DNA of 64,000 nt from Pedobacter sp. Bi126 (GCF_918698245.1 NZ_CAKKMS010000001.1:434001-498000), one strand, 5' to 3'; shown: positions 49,465 through 59,180, numbered from the stretch's first letter. Numbers and translations: made by a program. The notes: generated from the letters alone by a model not told the origin.

Positions 49465-49611
49465 AGGTTTAAGGTTTAGGGTGTAAGGTTTAGGGTATCA
49501 ACATCTCGCTTTACCCCTTAATCTTTCAGCCTTTATTCATATTCAAATACATTACTTTGGTTTAAGACATTGGCGCATCAACCTTACGCCTCTTACCTTA
49601 AACCTTATGCC
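49465..49611 (-). repeat. Long spacer (permease 3 / 4) with word repeats and possible gene relic
   Basis: AGGTTTAAGGTTTAGGGTGT (49466-49485, continuing) can pair with CCTTACGCC and CCTTAAACCTTATGCC words near 49581-49610. Between them TTATTCATATTCAAATACAT (from 49533) resembles the complement of the last codons of the permease genes (18 of 22 positions over 49533-49554), as if the end of a lost copy remained. Confidence 0.4.
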
Positions 49612-51984
49612 TTACTCGTATTTAAGTGCATCAACAGGATTGGCGTTTGCAGTTTTATAAGCCTGAAAACTTACAGTGATTAATGCCATTAGCAAAGTCC
49701 CAAATCCTGCTATCGGCATAATCCACCATGATATTTCGGTATGGAATTCGAACTTCATCAGCCATTTATTCATCATGAAATAGCTCAAAGGAATAGCGAT
49801 AACGATAGCAACAACTATCATCTTCACAAAAGAGAGCGACAGTAATTGCATCAAATTAAATAATGAGGCACCTAATACTTTGCGTACACCAAATTCTTTT
49901 GTTCTCTGCTCTGCACTATAGGCCACCAGACCAAAAAGTCCCAAACAGGAAACGAATATGGCCAGTCCGCCAAAAAGATTTGAAAGGATGCCTAAAGTTT
50001 TCTCCCTTTGGAACAAATCACTGTATACCTCATCTAAAAATGAGATTTCAACCGGATAAGCAGGATTAATATCTTTGGTAATTCGGGTAATTGTTTCAAT
50101 ATTTTGCTGAATGGTATTCGAAGTATTTAGCCTCATCGTGATATAACTTGTATACTTATCATTAAAATAAAGTATCATTGGGTTATTCGATTTATAAGGC
50201 GAATCCCATACATAATCATCAAAAACCCCAATAATCACCCTTTTATCACCAAAAATGGTTAGAATTTGCCCTACTGGTTTTTTTAAATTCATTACTTTTG
50301 CGGTTGCAGAACTAATAAGAACGGCTGCAGAATCAGATGCAAATTTTTTAGAAAAATCCCTTCCTTCCAATAATTTTATCCCGTTAGTTTTTATGAAATC
50401 ATAGCTGGCTTCAACCTTGTTAAACAGGTTATCATTATTCTCCTGAACCATTCCAGGCCAGCGAACATCGGTAAAATTTGAACCGTGGTGTGATAATTTT
50501 GTTGAAGATTTATTTAAACTTGTTACAGCACCAGATTGCAGTAATTTTTGCTTGTAAACCTCAAACTGATTTTTTAGCTGTCCATCTTGAGGAATCTCAA
50601 TTAATGCTTTGGTATCTATGCCCAGTGGTCTATTTTTAATGTATTGAATTTGACGATAAATAACCAGCGTTGAAATAATCAGAACGATAGCAAAACAAAA
50701 CTGGCTTACAACAAGGACTTGCCTTAAGCTTACAGATGCCAAACCTTTCGATTTTATTTTCCTTTTTAAAGTTTGGATCGGGTTAAAAGCAGATAAATAA
50801 AATGCGGGATAACTTCCTGCGATTAAACCTGTAGCGATAACTATTCCCAATATGCCAATCCAACTGGTTAAATTAAAATAAGATATGCTGAGATTGATAT
50901 TTAAAAGACCATTAAATGCAGGCAAACAGATTTCGATCAGCGCAATTGCGACCACAACCGCAATTAACGTAAGCACCATTGATTCTGTTAAAAATTGAAG
51001 AATTAATGAAATTCGATTTGCGCCAATTGTCTTCTTAATACCGACTTCTTTCGCCCGTTTTTCTGATTTGGCCGTAGCCATGTTCATAAAATTGATACAA
51101 GCAATAAGTAAAATACCAAAAGCAAGACCAGTAAAAAGCCATATTTGTTCAATGTCGCCGCCTACACTTTTACCATTTTCAAACTTACCAAATAAGTGCA
51201 GTTTAGCATATTGGAATGCTACGAAAGGTTGGTCGGTTTGTTTATTATTTGCTTTAACAGTCTCATCAATTTTCCTGTTCACAACATCAATGTCTGCATT
51301 AGGATTAAGAGAAAACATTGTTACAAAACTGTAATTACCCCATCCCAAATTCTTCGCGCTTTCATCAACCCTCTCGTAAAAGGCCCAAGGCATTAAAAAG
51401 TCGAACTTAAGCGAGCTATTTTGAGGTATATCTTTTATTACACCGGTTACCGTCAAATTTTCACTATCCTGATAACGGACAGATTTGTTTAATACATTTG
51501 TTGTACCGAAAAGAATTTCCGCCATTGTCTCAGTAAGAATTACAGATTTCGGGTTTTTCATTGCGGTTTTGGCATTACCCACAATAAATTCATAATTAAA
51601 CAGCTTTAAAATATCGGGTTCAGCGAATTTTCCGTCTTTCTTAAATCCATTTTCTCCATTTGCAATTAAACTTTTTTTGATGTAGTTCATCCTTGCAAGG
51701 TTTTTTATTTCGGGAATGCGTTCCCTTAATAATGGTCCGAGCGCCGTTGTTGTTCCTTCAAATGTCTTCGATACACCGCCATTTCCATCAGGAATATTAG
51801 TCATAACCGTATACAGATTTTCTGAGTTTCTATAGTGCTTATCAAAGTTCCATTCGTAGGTAACATACAAGAGCAACATTAAGCAGGCAGCCAAACCAAT
51901 GGCCAGCCCAATTACGTTAATAAGCGAGCTTACCTTGTTTCGCCAAAGGTTACGCAGTGCAATTTTTAAGTTTAATCTAAACAT
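49612..51984 (-). CDS. MacB/FtsX-type ABC permease 3
   Basis: The product has 790 residues from the ATG at 51984 (MFRLNLKIALRNLWRNKVSS; seven further codons are open upstream but lie in the spacer). It ends NPVDALKYE. Layout: membrane segment at about 20-43, periplasmic domain, SEKRAKEVGIKKTIGANRIS, four membrane segments, periplasmic domain 2, EQRTKEFGVRKVLGASLFNL, three membrane segments. Its first periplasmic domain (WNFDKHYRNSENLYTVMTNI, EPDILKLFNYEFIVGNAKTA) keeps the MacB-like pattern. Its IGANRIS coupling motif and C-terminal EISWWIMPIAGFGTLLMAL differ from the neighbours. Confidence 0.9.
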   Translation of the reverse strand: MFRLNLKIALRNLWRNKVSSLINVIGLAIGLAACLMLLLYVTYEWNFDKHYRNSENLYTVMTNIPDGNGGVSKTFEGTTTALGPLLRERIPEIKNLARMNYIKKSLIANGENGFKKDGKFAEPDILKLFNYEFIVGNAKTAMKNPKSVILTETMAEILFGTTNVLNKSVRYQDSENLTVTGVIKDIPQNSSLKFDFLMPWAFYERVDESAKNLGWGNYSFVTMFSLNPNADIDVVNRKIDETVKANNKQTDQPFVAFQYAKLHLFGKFENGKSVGGDIEQIWLFTGLAFGILLIACINFMNMATAKSEKRAKEVGIKKTIGANRISLILQFLTESMVLTLIAVVVAIALIEICLPAFNGLLNINLSISYFNLTSWIGILGIVIATGLIAGSYPAFYLSAFNPIQTLKRKIKSKGLASVSLRQVLVVSQFCFAIVLIISTLVIYRQIQYIKNRPLGIDTKALIEIPQDGQLKNQFEVYKQKLLQSGAVTSLNKSSTKLSHHGSNFTDVRWPGMVQENNDNLFNKVEASYDFIKTNGIKLLEGRDFSKKFASDSAAVLISSATAKVMNLKKPVGQILTIFGDKRVIIGVFDDYVWDSPYKSNNPMILYFNDKYTSYITMRLNTSNTIQQNIETITRITKDINPAYPVEISFLDEVYSDLFQREKTLGILSNLFGGLAIFVSCLGLFGLVAYSAEQRTKEFGVRKVLGASLFNLMQLLSLSFVKMIVVAIVIAIPLSYFMMNKWLMKFEFHTEISWWIMPIAGFGTLLMALITVSFQAYKTANANPVDALKYE

Positions 51985-52005
51985 AAGGTGTAGGGTTAAG
52001 CGCAC

Positions 52006-52050
52006 AGCGTTTGGCGTTTGGCGAGGATTTATCGCTTAACGCCAAACGCT
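52006..52050 (-). repeat. Spacer hairpin (permease 2 / 3)
   Basis: AGCGTTTGGCGTT (52006-52018) and AACGCCAAACGCT (52038-52050) are perfect 13-bp arms with a 19-nt loop. The spacer is almost the same as the next one (54423-54499). Confidence 0.6.
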
Positions 52051-52061
52051 ATTCGCAAGTC

Positions 52062-54422
52062 TTATTCATATTTTAATGCATCAACAGGATTTGCTTTGGC
52101 CACTTTAACCGATTGAATACTTACGGTGAGTATGGCAATAATTACTGAAAGACTAATTGCGGCTATAAACGGCAAGGCAGAAACAGAAATGCGATATTCG
52201 TATCCCGAGAGCCATTTATTGATAATAATATAGGCCAACGGAAATGCGATTACATTGGCTATTGCAACCAGTTTGATAAAATCTTTGTTCAATAAAGTAA
52301 GGATGTTGGCTGTACTGGCGCCCAAAACCTTGCGGATACTGATTTCTTTTTTGCGTTGCTCTGCCATAAATAAAGCTAAACCAAGTAAACCCAGGCAGGA
52401 GATAAAGATGGCAAAACCACCGAACCAGTTTGAAAGTGTGCCCAAAAGTTTCTCATTTTTAAACTTTGATTGGAAATTTTCATTCACAAATTTTACTTCG
52501 GTTGGAAAAGCAGGATTTAGTTTTTTTATAATTTCATTTATTTTATTAATAGACGAGGTAACATTGCTTTGATCATTTAATCTCATAATTATAGTGCTTG
52601 TTGCCTGCTTATTTTGTGCAATAATTAATGGTTTCGGACTTTGATAAGGCGACTCCATTACATAATCCTTCACTACCCCAACAATAGTTAGGGGCTGGCC
52701 CCAGCTAATCACTTTACCAACAGGGCTTTTCATGCCCATCACTTTAACTAAAGCCTCATTAACTAAAACATTTGCAGTATCTATCCGGTCTTTCGAAAAA
52801 TCGCGCCCAGCAAGAATTTGCATCCCGGTGGTTTTAGTCAAATCAACCGTCGTAAATCTGTAGTTTACCAGTATTTTTTCAATCTCATCTTTACCCGGCC
52901 AGCTTACTGCATACGTATTATTACCGCCAGCAGTTAACGATTGACTGTATTCTGTAACCGCAGTTGCTGCACCAGATTTTAGAAGTTCATCTTTTAGAAT
53001 ATTACGCTTACCTGGGTTGGCAAATTCGCCCTCGGCAGGGATCTGAACAAGATTATCGATGTTATAACCAATCGGTTTATTCTTGATAAAATTCAGTTGC
53101 TGATAAATAACAGCTGTACAAACAATCAAACATGCAGCAAATACAAATTGAAAAACAACTAAATACTTGCGAATAGATAACGATGAGCCACCAGAAAGCT
53201 TAAATCCTTTTAATACTTTAACCGGATCGAATGATGAAAGGTAAAAAGCCGGATAACTGCCAGCAATAATGCCGGTTAATAATGTTAACCCTAAAAATAC
53301 AGCCCAGAATTTCCAATCGGCATAATCTATTTGCAATGAGATTCCCAACAGGTTATTGAAATATGGCAAGCTTACCTCTATTAATACAAAAGCAACCAGC
53401 ATACTTAACATTGTAAGTAAAATCGATTCAAACATAAACTGGTTAATCAGATTATTCCTAGACGAACCAATCGCTTTACGGACACCAACTTCACGGGCTC
53501 TTTTTTCTGATTTTGCTGTAGAAAGATTCATGAAATTAACGCAGGCTATTAATAGAATACAGAAAGCTAAAAGAAAAAATATCTTTAACTGGTCTATCCT
53601 ACCGCCTACATTTTTGCCATTTTCGAATTTTTCATATAAATGCCATTTAGATAGTGGATGAAGAAAAGGTTCTCCATTCGAATTCTTGTCATTGGCCTTA
53701 ATCATGCCATGCATTTGATTATTAGCTTGCTCGAAAAAAGAATTATCTTGCAACTGAACAAATAACACGCAGTAATTAGAAGTCCACCCACTGGTTTTTG
53801 TCCAAGGGTTTAATGTTTCGTATAATTTCCACGACATTAGGTAATCTATTTCCAGACTACTGTTTTTCGGTCTGTCTTCAACTACACCCTCTACTTTTAA
53901 ACTTCGATTATTTTCGAGTTTTACAACCTTATTTAAAGGATCTTCATTACCGAAAAGGTTTTTCGCCAGAGTTTCGCTTAAAATTATGCCATCAGGGTTT
54001 TTTAGAAAAGTATTAGGATTACCCTTTAAAACCTTGTAATCAAACATTTTTAAAAAGTCAGGATCAGCAAACACGGCACTCGTCTTAAAGTTGTTCTGCT
54101 GATAAGAAAGCATTTTATATTCTGGATAAGATAATCGACCAACCTTCGAAACACCCGAAACTTTAGAACGTACTTCGTTTTCCATTAAACCCGGCACCGC
54201 AAGAAAGCTGAAAGTTTCTTTTGCTGTTTTCTGATTATTATAAACCAAATAAGTTTTATCATAATCGGTAAATTGTTTATCGTAACCGTACTCATAAGCA
54301 ACATAGAGCAATAAAACCATACAGCTTGCCAAGCCAATGGCCAATCCTCCCAAATTAATCAGTGTAAATCCTTTATTTCTCCAAAGGTTTCGCAAAGCGA
54401 TTTTTAAGTTTAATTTGAACAT
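52062..54422 (-). CDS. MacB/FtsX-type ABC permease 2
   Basis: The 786-residue permease starts MFKLNLKIALRNLWRNKGFT and ends NPVDALKYE. It is the closest relative of permease 1: their last 120 residues differ at only about ten positions (EQRKKEISIRKVLGASTANI then LNKDFIKLVAIANVIAFPLA). The first periplasmic domain reads YGYDKQFTDYDKTYLVYNNQ. Coupling motif 1 is SEKRAREVGVRKAIGSSRNN. The near-identical C-terminal halves and spacers point to a recent tandem duplication of one permease plus spacer. Confidence 0.9.
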   Translation of the reverse strand: MFKLNLKIALRNLWRNKGFTLINLGGLAIGLASCMVLLLYVAYEYGYDKQFTDYDKTYLVYNNQKTAKETFSFLAVPGLMENEVRSKVSGVSKVGRLSYPEYKMLSYQQNNFKTSAVFADPDFLKMFDYKVLKGNPNTFLKNPDGIILSETLAKNLFGNEDPLNKVVKLENNRSLKVEGVVEDRPKNSSLEIDYLMSWKLYETLNPWTKTSGWTSNYCVLFVQLQDNSFFEQANNQMHGMIKANDKNSNGEPFLHPLSKWHLYEKFENGKNVGGRIDQLKIFFLLAFCILLIACVNFMNLSTAKSEKRAREVGVRKAIGSSRNNLINQFMFESILLTMLSMLVAFVLIEVSLPYFNNLLGISLQIDYADWKFWAVFLGLTLLTGIIAGSYPAFYLSSFDPVKVLKGFKLSGGSSLSIRKYLVVFQFVFAACLIVCTAVIYQQLNFIKNKPIGYNIDNLVQIPAEGEFANPGKRNILKDELLKSGAATAVTEYSQSLTAGGNNTYAVSWPGKDEIEKILVNYRFTTVDLTKTTGMQILAGRDFSKDRIDTANVLVNEALVKVMGMKSPVGKVISWGQPLTIVGVVKDYVMESPYQSPKPLIIAQNKQATSTIIMRLNDQSNVTSSINKINEIIKKLNPAFPTEVKFVNENFQSKFKNEKLLGTLSNWFGGFAIFISCLGLLGLALFMAEQRKKEISIRKVLGASTANILTLLNKDFIKLVAIANVIAFPLAYIIINKWLSGYEYRISVSALPFIAAISLSVIIAILTVSIQSVKVAKANPVDALKYE

Positions 54423-54443
54423 AAGGTGTAGGGTTTAGCGCAC

Positions 54444-54488
54444 AGCGTTTGGTGTTTGGCGAGGTTTTATCGCTTAATGCCAAACGCT
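54444..54488 (-). repeat. Spacer hairpin (permease 1 / 2)
   Basis: AGCGTTTGG (54444-54452) and CCAAACGCT (54480-54488) are perfect arms. The whole spacer is about 90% identical to the spacer at 51985-52061. Confidence 0.6.
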
Positions 54489-54499
54489 CCTCGCAGGTC

Positions 54500-56869
54500 T
54501 TATTCGTATTTAAGTGCATCAATAGGGTTTGCCTTCGCTACTTTAACCGATTGAATACTCACAGTGAGTATGGCAATGATTACCGAAAGACTAATTGCGG
54601 CTATAAACGGCAATGCAGATATAGAGACGCGATACTCGAAAGCCGAAAGCCATTTATTTACAATGATATATGCTAATGGGAATGCTATAAGATTGGCAAT
54701 GGCCACCAATTTTATAAAATCTTTATTTAGCAACACGAGGATATTGCTGGTGCTAGCTCCTAAAACCTTACGGATACTGATTTCCTTTTTACGTTGCTCT
54801 GCCATAAATAACGCTAAACCAAGTAAACCCAGGCAGGAGATAAAAACGGCAAAGCCACCGAACCAGTTTGAAAGTGAACCTAGAATTTGTTCATTTTTAA
54901 ATTTTACTTCAAAAGATTCGTTCACAAATTTGCGGTTAACAGGATAATTAGGTTCCATTTGCTTTACTAAATCATCAATTTTGGCCAATGATGAACTGAT
55001 ATTTTGATTTGGATTTAAACGCGCAATGATAACCCTCGCATCGTATTTTCCATTTGCCCTAAAAATCATTGGGGCAACTCTTTGATAGGCACTTTCTACT
55101 ACAAAATCTTTTACAATACCAACTATAGTTAACTTTTTATCCCAGAAAGTAATTACTTTGCCAATTGGATTTTTTAATTGCATCATTCTCACAGCCGCCT
55201 CATTTAACAATACGCTAGCTGTATCATTAGGGAATTTCGCAGAAAACTCCCTACCATTAATCATTTTAGTGCCAATAGTTTCAACAAAATCATACCCTAT
55301 TGTTCTATGATTAAAAGAAATAGCTTCGTTTGGGTTTTTACCTTCCCATTGTACACCCGTAGTATTATCTCCACCTTCAGTAAAATCTGTACTAAAGAAA
55401 GTAACATCGCTTGCAGCACCAGCTGCTATTAGTTGCGTTTTAAGCAATTCTAGCTTTGCTGCATCGTTCATTTTGCCAACAACTGCTATCTGAATTAAAT
55501 TGGATTGATCATAACCAATAGGCTTATTTTTAACATAATTAAGTTGCTGATAAATTACTGCTGTACAAATAATTAAACTTGCCGCAAAAACGAATTGGCC
55601 AACCACTAATACTTTTCTCACCGAAGTAGATGAATCTGCTTTAAGGGTGAAACCTTTTAACACTTTGATAGGTTCAAAAGAGGATAGATAAAGCGCTGGA
55701 TAACTACCCGCAATTAATCCGGTTAAAATCATTAGTCCCACTAGTGTTAACCAAAATAGGCTGTTATGATAATCTATTGTTAATTTAATATCTAACAGAC
55801 CATTAAAATATGGCAAACTCACCTCAATTAAGATAAAAGCTAAAACTGTGGCAATAAATGTGAGGAGTAGGGATTCTAAAAAAAATTGATTAATTAACGA
55901 TTTACGTGTTGATCCGATTGCTTTACGAACGCCAACTTCTTTTGCCCTACGTTCTGAGCGTGCTGTAGATAAATTCATAAAATTTACACAGGCAATTAAC
56001 AAGATACAAAAGGCCAGCAATAAGAATATTTTAAGCTGATCTATTTTTCCACCTACCGATTTACCGTTTACAAAATCATCGTATAGGTGCCATTTGTTTA
56101 AAGGATGTAATAAAGCTACTGCCGTATTATCTTTTTGATTGCGTTTGTAAATGCCATGCATCAAATCATTTGCAGCAGTAAAAAAGTTATTATCCTTTAA
56201 CTGAACAAGGGTTAAACACATATTATTCCCCCAATTGCCTTCCTTCACCCAGTTTTCTCGTTTTTCGAACAATGCCCAGGGCATGATGCACTCAAAAGTT
56301 AAACTACTATTTGCTGGTGCATCTTCTATTACAGCTTCAACCTTTAATGCTTCCTGATTTTCAAGCTTTACCATTTTATTAAGTGGATCTTCATTTCCAA
56401 ATAATTTTTTCGCAAAAGATTTGGTAAGAATAATGGTATTTACATCTTTTAAAACTTTGGCTGAATTACCTTCAAGAAATTTATAATCCAATATTTTAAT
56501 AAAATTTTGGTCGGCAAATATTGCACTGCTATTTATTTTATTGTCACCAACGGTAATTAATTGTTTCCTCGGATAAGTAGTGTGAGAAGCATATTTAACG
56601 CCAGGGATTTTTTCTTGCACTTCCTTAGCCATCACATTAGGTGTCCACGCCCAGCTAAAAGTTTTACCACTTGCCTCCATATTTTGATAAACTACATAAG
56701 TTTTATCGTGATTGGAGAATTGTTTATCGTAGCTCCACTCGTAAGCAACATAAAGTAACAAAACCATACAGCTGGCTAAGCCAATGGCTAAACCCCCAAT
56801 GTTGATCAAAGAGAATCCCTTGTTTTTCCAGAGGTTTCGCAAAGCGATTTTTAAGTTTAATTTGAACAT
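54500..56869 (-). CDS. MacB/FtsX-type ABC permease 1
   Basis: The 789-residue permease, first in the row after ATPase A, starts MFKLNLKIALRNLWKNKGFS and ends NPIDALKYE. A membrane segment (INIGGLAIGLASCMVLLLYV, about 22-41) precedes the first periplasmic domain (WSYDKQFSNHDKTYVVYQNM). Next come SERRAKEVGVRKAIGSTRKS with four membrane segments, a second periplasmic domain, and EQRKKEISIRKVLGASTSNI with three more. MacB-type permeases do not move substrate through the membrane by themselves; they drive an outer-membrane exit duct or pull on a partner across the periplasm. Substrates include peptides and antibiotics in known cases. Confidence 0.9.
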   Translation of the reverse strand: MFKLNLKIALRNLWKNKGFSLINIGGLAIGLASCMVLLLYVAYEWSYDKQFSNHDKTYVVYQNMEASGKTFSWAWTPNVMAKEVQEKIPGVKYASHTTYPRKQLITVGDNKINSSAIFADQNFIKILDYKFLEGNSAKVLKDVNTIILTKSFAKKLFGNEDPLNKMVKLENQEALKVEAVIEDAPANSSLTFECIMPWALFEKRENWVKEGNWGNNMCLTLVQLKDNNFFTAANDLMHGIYKRNQKDNTAVALLHPLNKWHLYDDFVNGKSVGGKIDQLKIFLLLAFCILLIACVNFMNLSTARSERRAKEVGVRKAIGSTRKSLINQFFLESLLLTFIATVLAFILIEVSLPYFNGLLDIKLTIDYHNSLFWLTLVGLMILTGLIAGSYPALYLSSFEPIKVLKGFTLKADSSTSVRKVLVVGQFVFAASLIICTAVIYQQLNYVKNKPIGYDQSNLIQIAVVGKMNDAAKLELLKTQLIAAGAASDVTFFSTDFTEGGDNTTGVQWEGKNPNEAISFNHRTIGYDFVETIGTKMINGREFSAKFPNDTASVLLNEAAVRMMQLKNPIGKVITFWDKKLTIVGIVKDFVVESAYQRVAPMIFRANGKYDARVIIARLNPNQNISSSLAKIDDLVKQMEPNYPVNRKFVNESFEVKFKNEQILGSLSNWFGGFAVFISCLGLLGLALFMAEQRKKEISIRKVLGASTSNILVLLNKDFIKLVAIANLIAFPLAYIIVNKWLSAFEYRVSISALPFIAAISLSVIIAILTVSIQSVKVAKANPIDALKYE

Positions 56870-57083
56870 GTTTTTATTGTTTGGCGATAGGTGTTTGGGG
56901 TGTGGCGGTCAAAATACCTATCTGGTGGTTTTCACTATTTCGTCTTCCCGAATCTTCCTATCCAGGAAGATTTTTGGGCAGACTTATTATTAACTAAACT
57001 AAAATTTTTTTGAGGTTGAAGGTAGGAAGGTAGAGGGTTAAAGGTTGACATAATTCTACCTTAAAACCTTCAGCCTTCTCCCC
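56870..57083 (-). other. Spacer between ATPase A and permease 1 with two hairpins
   Basis: Two structures lie in this 214-nt spacer: CTTCCT-ATCC-AGGAAG (about 56961-56976), and a long imperfect hairpin of short words, GGTTGAAGGTAGGAAGGTAG (57015 on) against TCTACCTTAAAACCTTCAGC (57054 on). The latter begins just after the ATPase A stop and could attenuate read-through into the permeases. Confidence 0.4.
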
Positions 57084-57782
57084 TTATATCAGTTCTTCGT
57101 TTCTGCTTTTATTGATCTTTTCAGAAATCACATGACCATCTTTCAGGTTGATGATTCTGTTCGAAAAACTGGCATCATGACTGGAGTGCGTAACCATTAC
57201 AATGGTAGTTCCAGTTTCATTCAGTTCGCAAAGTAGCTCCATCACTTCATTACCATGAGAACTATCCAAATTTCCGGTAGGCTCATCGGCCAAAACCAAC
57301 TTCGGTTTGGTAACCAAAGCCCTTGCTACGGCCACACGCTGCTGCTGTCCACCTGATAACTGTTGTGGAAAATGACCGCTACGGTTTACAATATTCATTC
57401 TTTCGATAATTTCATTTACCAGTTTCTTGCGTTCTCCTGTAGGAATTTTATTATAAATTAGTGGCAGTTCGATGTTTTCGAAAACAGTTAATTCATCAAT
57501 CAAATTGAAATTCTGGAAAACAAACCCCATATTTCTTTTACGGAAATTTGAACGTTCCCTATCGTTAAGCGTTAAAAGCTCGGTATCGATAAATTTGTAG
57601 CTTCCACTTTCGGGCTTATCCAATAAACCCATTACATTTAATAGAGTAGATTTGCCACAGCCCGATGGCCCCATGATGGAAACAAATTCTCCTGCTCCAA
57701 CATGGAGGTTAATACCATTCAGCGCAGTGGTTTCTACCTCTTCAGTTTTGTAAACTTTTTCCAGATTTTCTATTTTAATCAT
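57084..57782 (-). CDS. ABC transporter ATPase A of the MacB-like cluster
   Basis: The product has 232 residues from the ATG at 57782 (MIKIENLEKVYKTEEVETTA; 20 more codons upstream are open but made of spacer words). It has all canonical motifs: Walker A MGPSGCGKST, FVFQNFNLIDELTVFENI, signature LSGGQQQRVAVARAL, Walker B LVLADEPTGNLD and VTHSSH. This is the MacB/LolD-type family that pairs with FtsX-like permeases. It follows the fusion protein gene by 120 nt and precedes five permeases. Since ATPase B is less canonical, A is the likely main motor for the cluster. Confidence 0.92.
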   Translation of the reverse strand: MIKIENLEKVYKTEEVETTALNGINLHVGAGEFVSIMGPSGCGKSTLLNVMGLLDKPESGSYKFIDTELLTLNDRERSNFRKRNMGFVFQNFNLIDELTVFENIELPLIYNKIPTGERKKLVNEIIERMNIVNRSGHFPQQLSGGQQQRVAVARALVTKPKLVLADEPTGNLDSSHGNEVMELLCELNETGTTIVMVTHSSHDASFSNRIINLKDGHVISEKINKSRNEELI

Positions 57783-57842
57783 AGTATCAAGTATTATTCT
57801 AGTATTTAGTATCTTGTACATGTAGTTAGTATCAAGTATCAA
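57783..57842 (-). repeat. TTGATACT-word repeat before ATPase A
   Basis: On the minus strand the spacer reads as repeated words (CTTGATACTTGATACTAAC, then ACAAGATACTAAATACTAG, AATACTTGATACTA). The same words lie before murA at 6530-6560. Confidence 0.5.
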
Positions 57843-57902
57843 GACTGATTTTATTATTGTCTAATTTGTTAATCGGTTAATTGGCGCCAAACGCCATCCG
57901 CT

Positions 57903-59147
57903 TTATTTATTAATCTCCACCTGATCGTATTGGTTAAACTGATCGTAAGATGAAGTAATTACTTCGTCGCCTTTCTGCAAACCATCCAATATTTCATAGT
58001 ACAAGTAATTTTTCCGCCCGATTTTAACGTTTTTCTTGGTGGCTTTACCATTATTTACTACAAATACCCAAGAGCCGCCTGTACTCTGGAAAAACTGTCC
58101 CTGGGCAAGAAGCAGCGATTTGCTATTGTCAGATAAGGTTAATTTTGTTTGTAACGATAATCCGCGACGTAAACCTTCAGGTGCTGCACCCTTAAAAACC
58201 ATTTCTACCTGAAACTGACCTGCTGTAACCTCAGGGATTACTTTACTTACGGTTAAGCTATAAGTTTTACCATTAAACTCACAGTTAGCGGTTTGTCCTT
58301 CTTTTACCCGATTGATATAATATTCATCAACTCCTGCCTGAAGCTTATAGCCCTGCAACACGTCAATCTTTCCGATCATTTCGTTAGAGTTATAAGATTT
58401 TCCGATTACCGGATCGTAAGAAGATAATTTACCAGATACAGGTGCTTTAATGGTCATATTTTCGATGTTTTTACGGATCATCTCTAAACTTTCGTTCATT
58501 TGCCCCATGGATTGATCGATTTGAGCCAATTGCATCTTACGGCTTTGATTTTCTTGTTTAATCGCTTGACGCACAATTTTCAGTTTACCCTGGTAATATT
58601 CGTAATCCTGATTCGATTTATTAAATTCCTGAAGTGTGATTACTTTTTTAGAAAATAGTGAGCTATCTAATCTATACTGACGGGTTGCTGTTCTTAAGCT
58701 ATTTTCTACATCTAAAACATCCTGATTTAAAACCCTTTGATTCTGCTCTAAATCCAACCGCGATTTCCGCAACTGGTTAATCTGCTCGGTAGCTGCTGTT
58801 TGACTTGAAGTATAACTCAACATGGCATTTGAGTTGGAGATTCTTAGTAGTGGGGTTCCTTTAACTACCGAAGCACCATTTTCTGTAAAAATTTCGGCAA
58901 CTGTTCCACCTTCCGATGAACTTACAATTACCGAAGTTAACGGAACTACACTGGCATTTAATAACACTACATCTTCAAAATCTCCATATTCTACTTTACT
59001 GATGGTTAATTTATCGGCATCTGCACTGTAAACTTTTTTGAGGGATAAAGTATAGCCATAAATTACAACTGCCACAAAAGCAATTGCTCCACCTATAATC
59101 AACAGGGTTTTAGTGCTAAATCTTTTTTTCTCTATTTTCTTATCCAT
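57903..59147 (-). CDS. Periplasmic adaptor (HlyD/MacA-type membrane fusion protein)
   Basis: The 414-residue protein has an N-terminal membrane anchor (about 14-32, LLIIGGAIAFVAVVIYGY), a biotinyl-lipoyl-like domain split into two (SSSEGGTVAEIFTENGASVV and NIENMTIKAPVSGKLSSYDP), a long helical hairpin between (about residues 110-215; LEQNQRVLNQDVLDVENSLR and IVRQAIKQENQSRKMQLAQI) and beta-barrel and membrane-proximal domains at the C-terminal end (WVFVVNNGKATKKNVKIGRK). It bridges the ATPase/permease to an outer-membrane channel as MacA does. Only one adaptor serves seven permeases here. No TolC-type gene is in the window. A sigma-54-like promoter lies 34 nt upstream. Confidence 0.9.
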   Translation of the reverse strand: MDKKIEKKRFSTKTLLIIGGAIAFVAVVIYGYTLSLKKVYSADADKLTISKVEYGDFEDVVLLNASVVPLTSVIVSSSEGGTVAEIFTENGASVVKGTPLLRISNSNAMLSYTSSQTAATEQINQLRKSRLDLEQNQRVLNQDVLDVENSLRTATRQYRLDSSLFSKKVITLQEFNKSNQDYEYYQGKLKIVRQAIKQENQSRKMQLAQIDQSMGQMNESLEMIRKNIENMTIKAPVSGKLSSYDPVIGKSYNSNEMIGKIDVLQGYKLQAGVDEYYINRVKEGQTANCEFNGKTYSLTVSKVIPEVTAGQFQVEMVFKGAAPEGLRRGLSLQTKLTLSDNSKSLLLAQGQFFQSTGGSWVFVVNNGKATKKNVKIGRKNYLYYEILDGLQKGDEVITSSYDQFNQYDQVEINK

Positions 59148-59180
59148 TGTGTTCGGTTGTACTGTTTGGAATCACTAATA

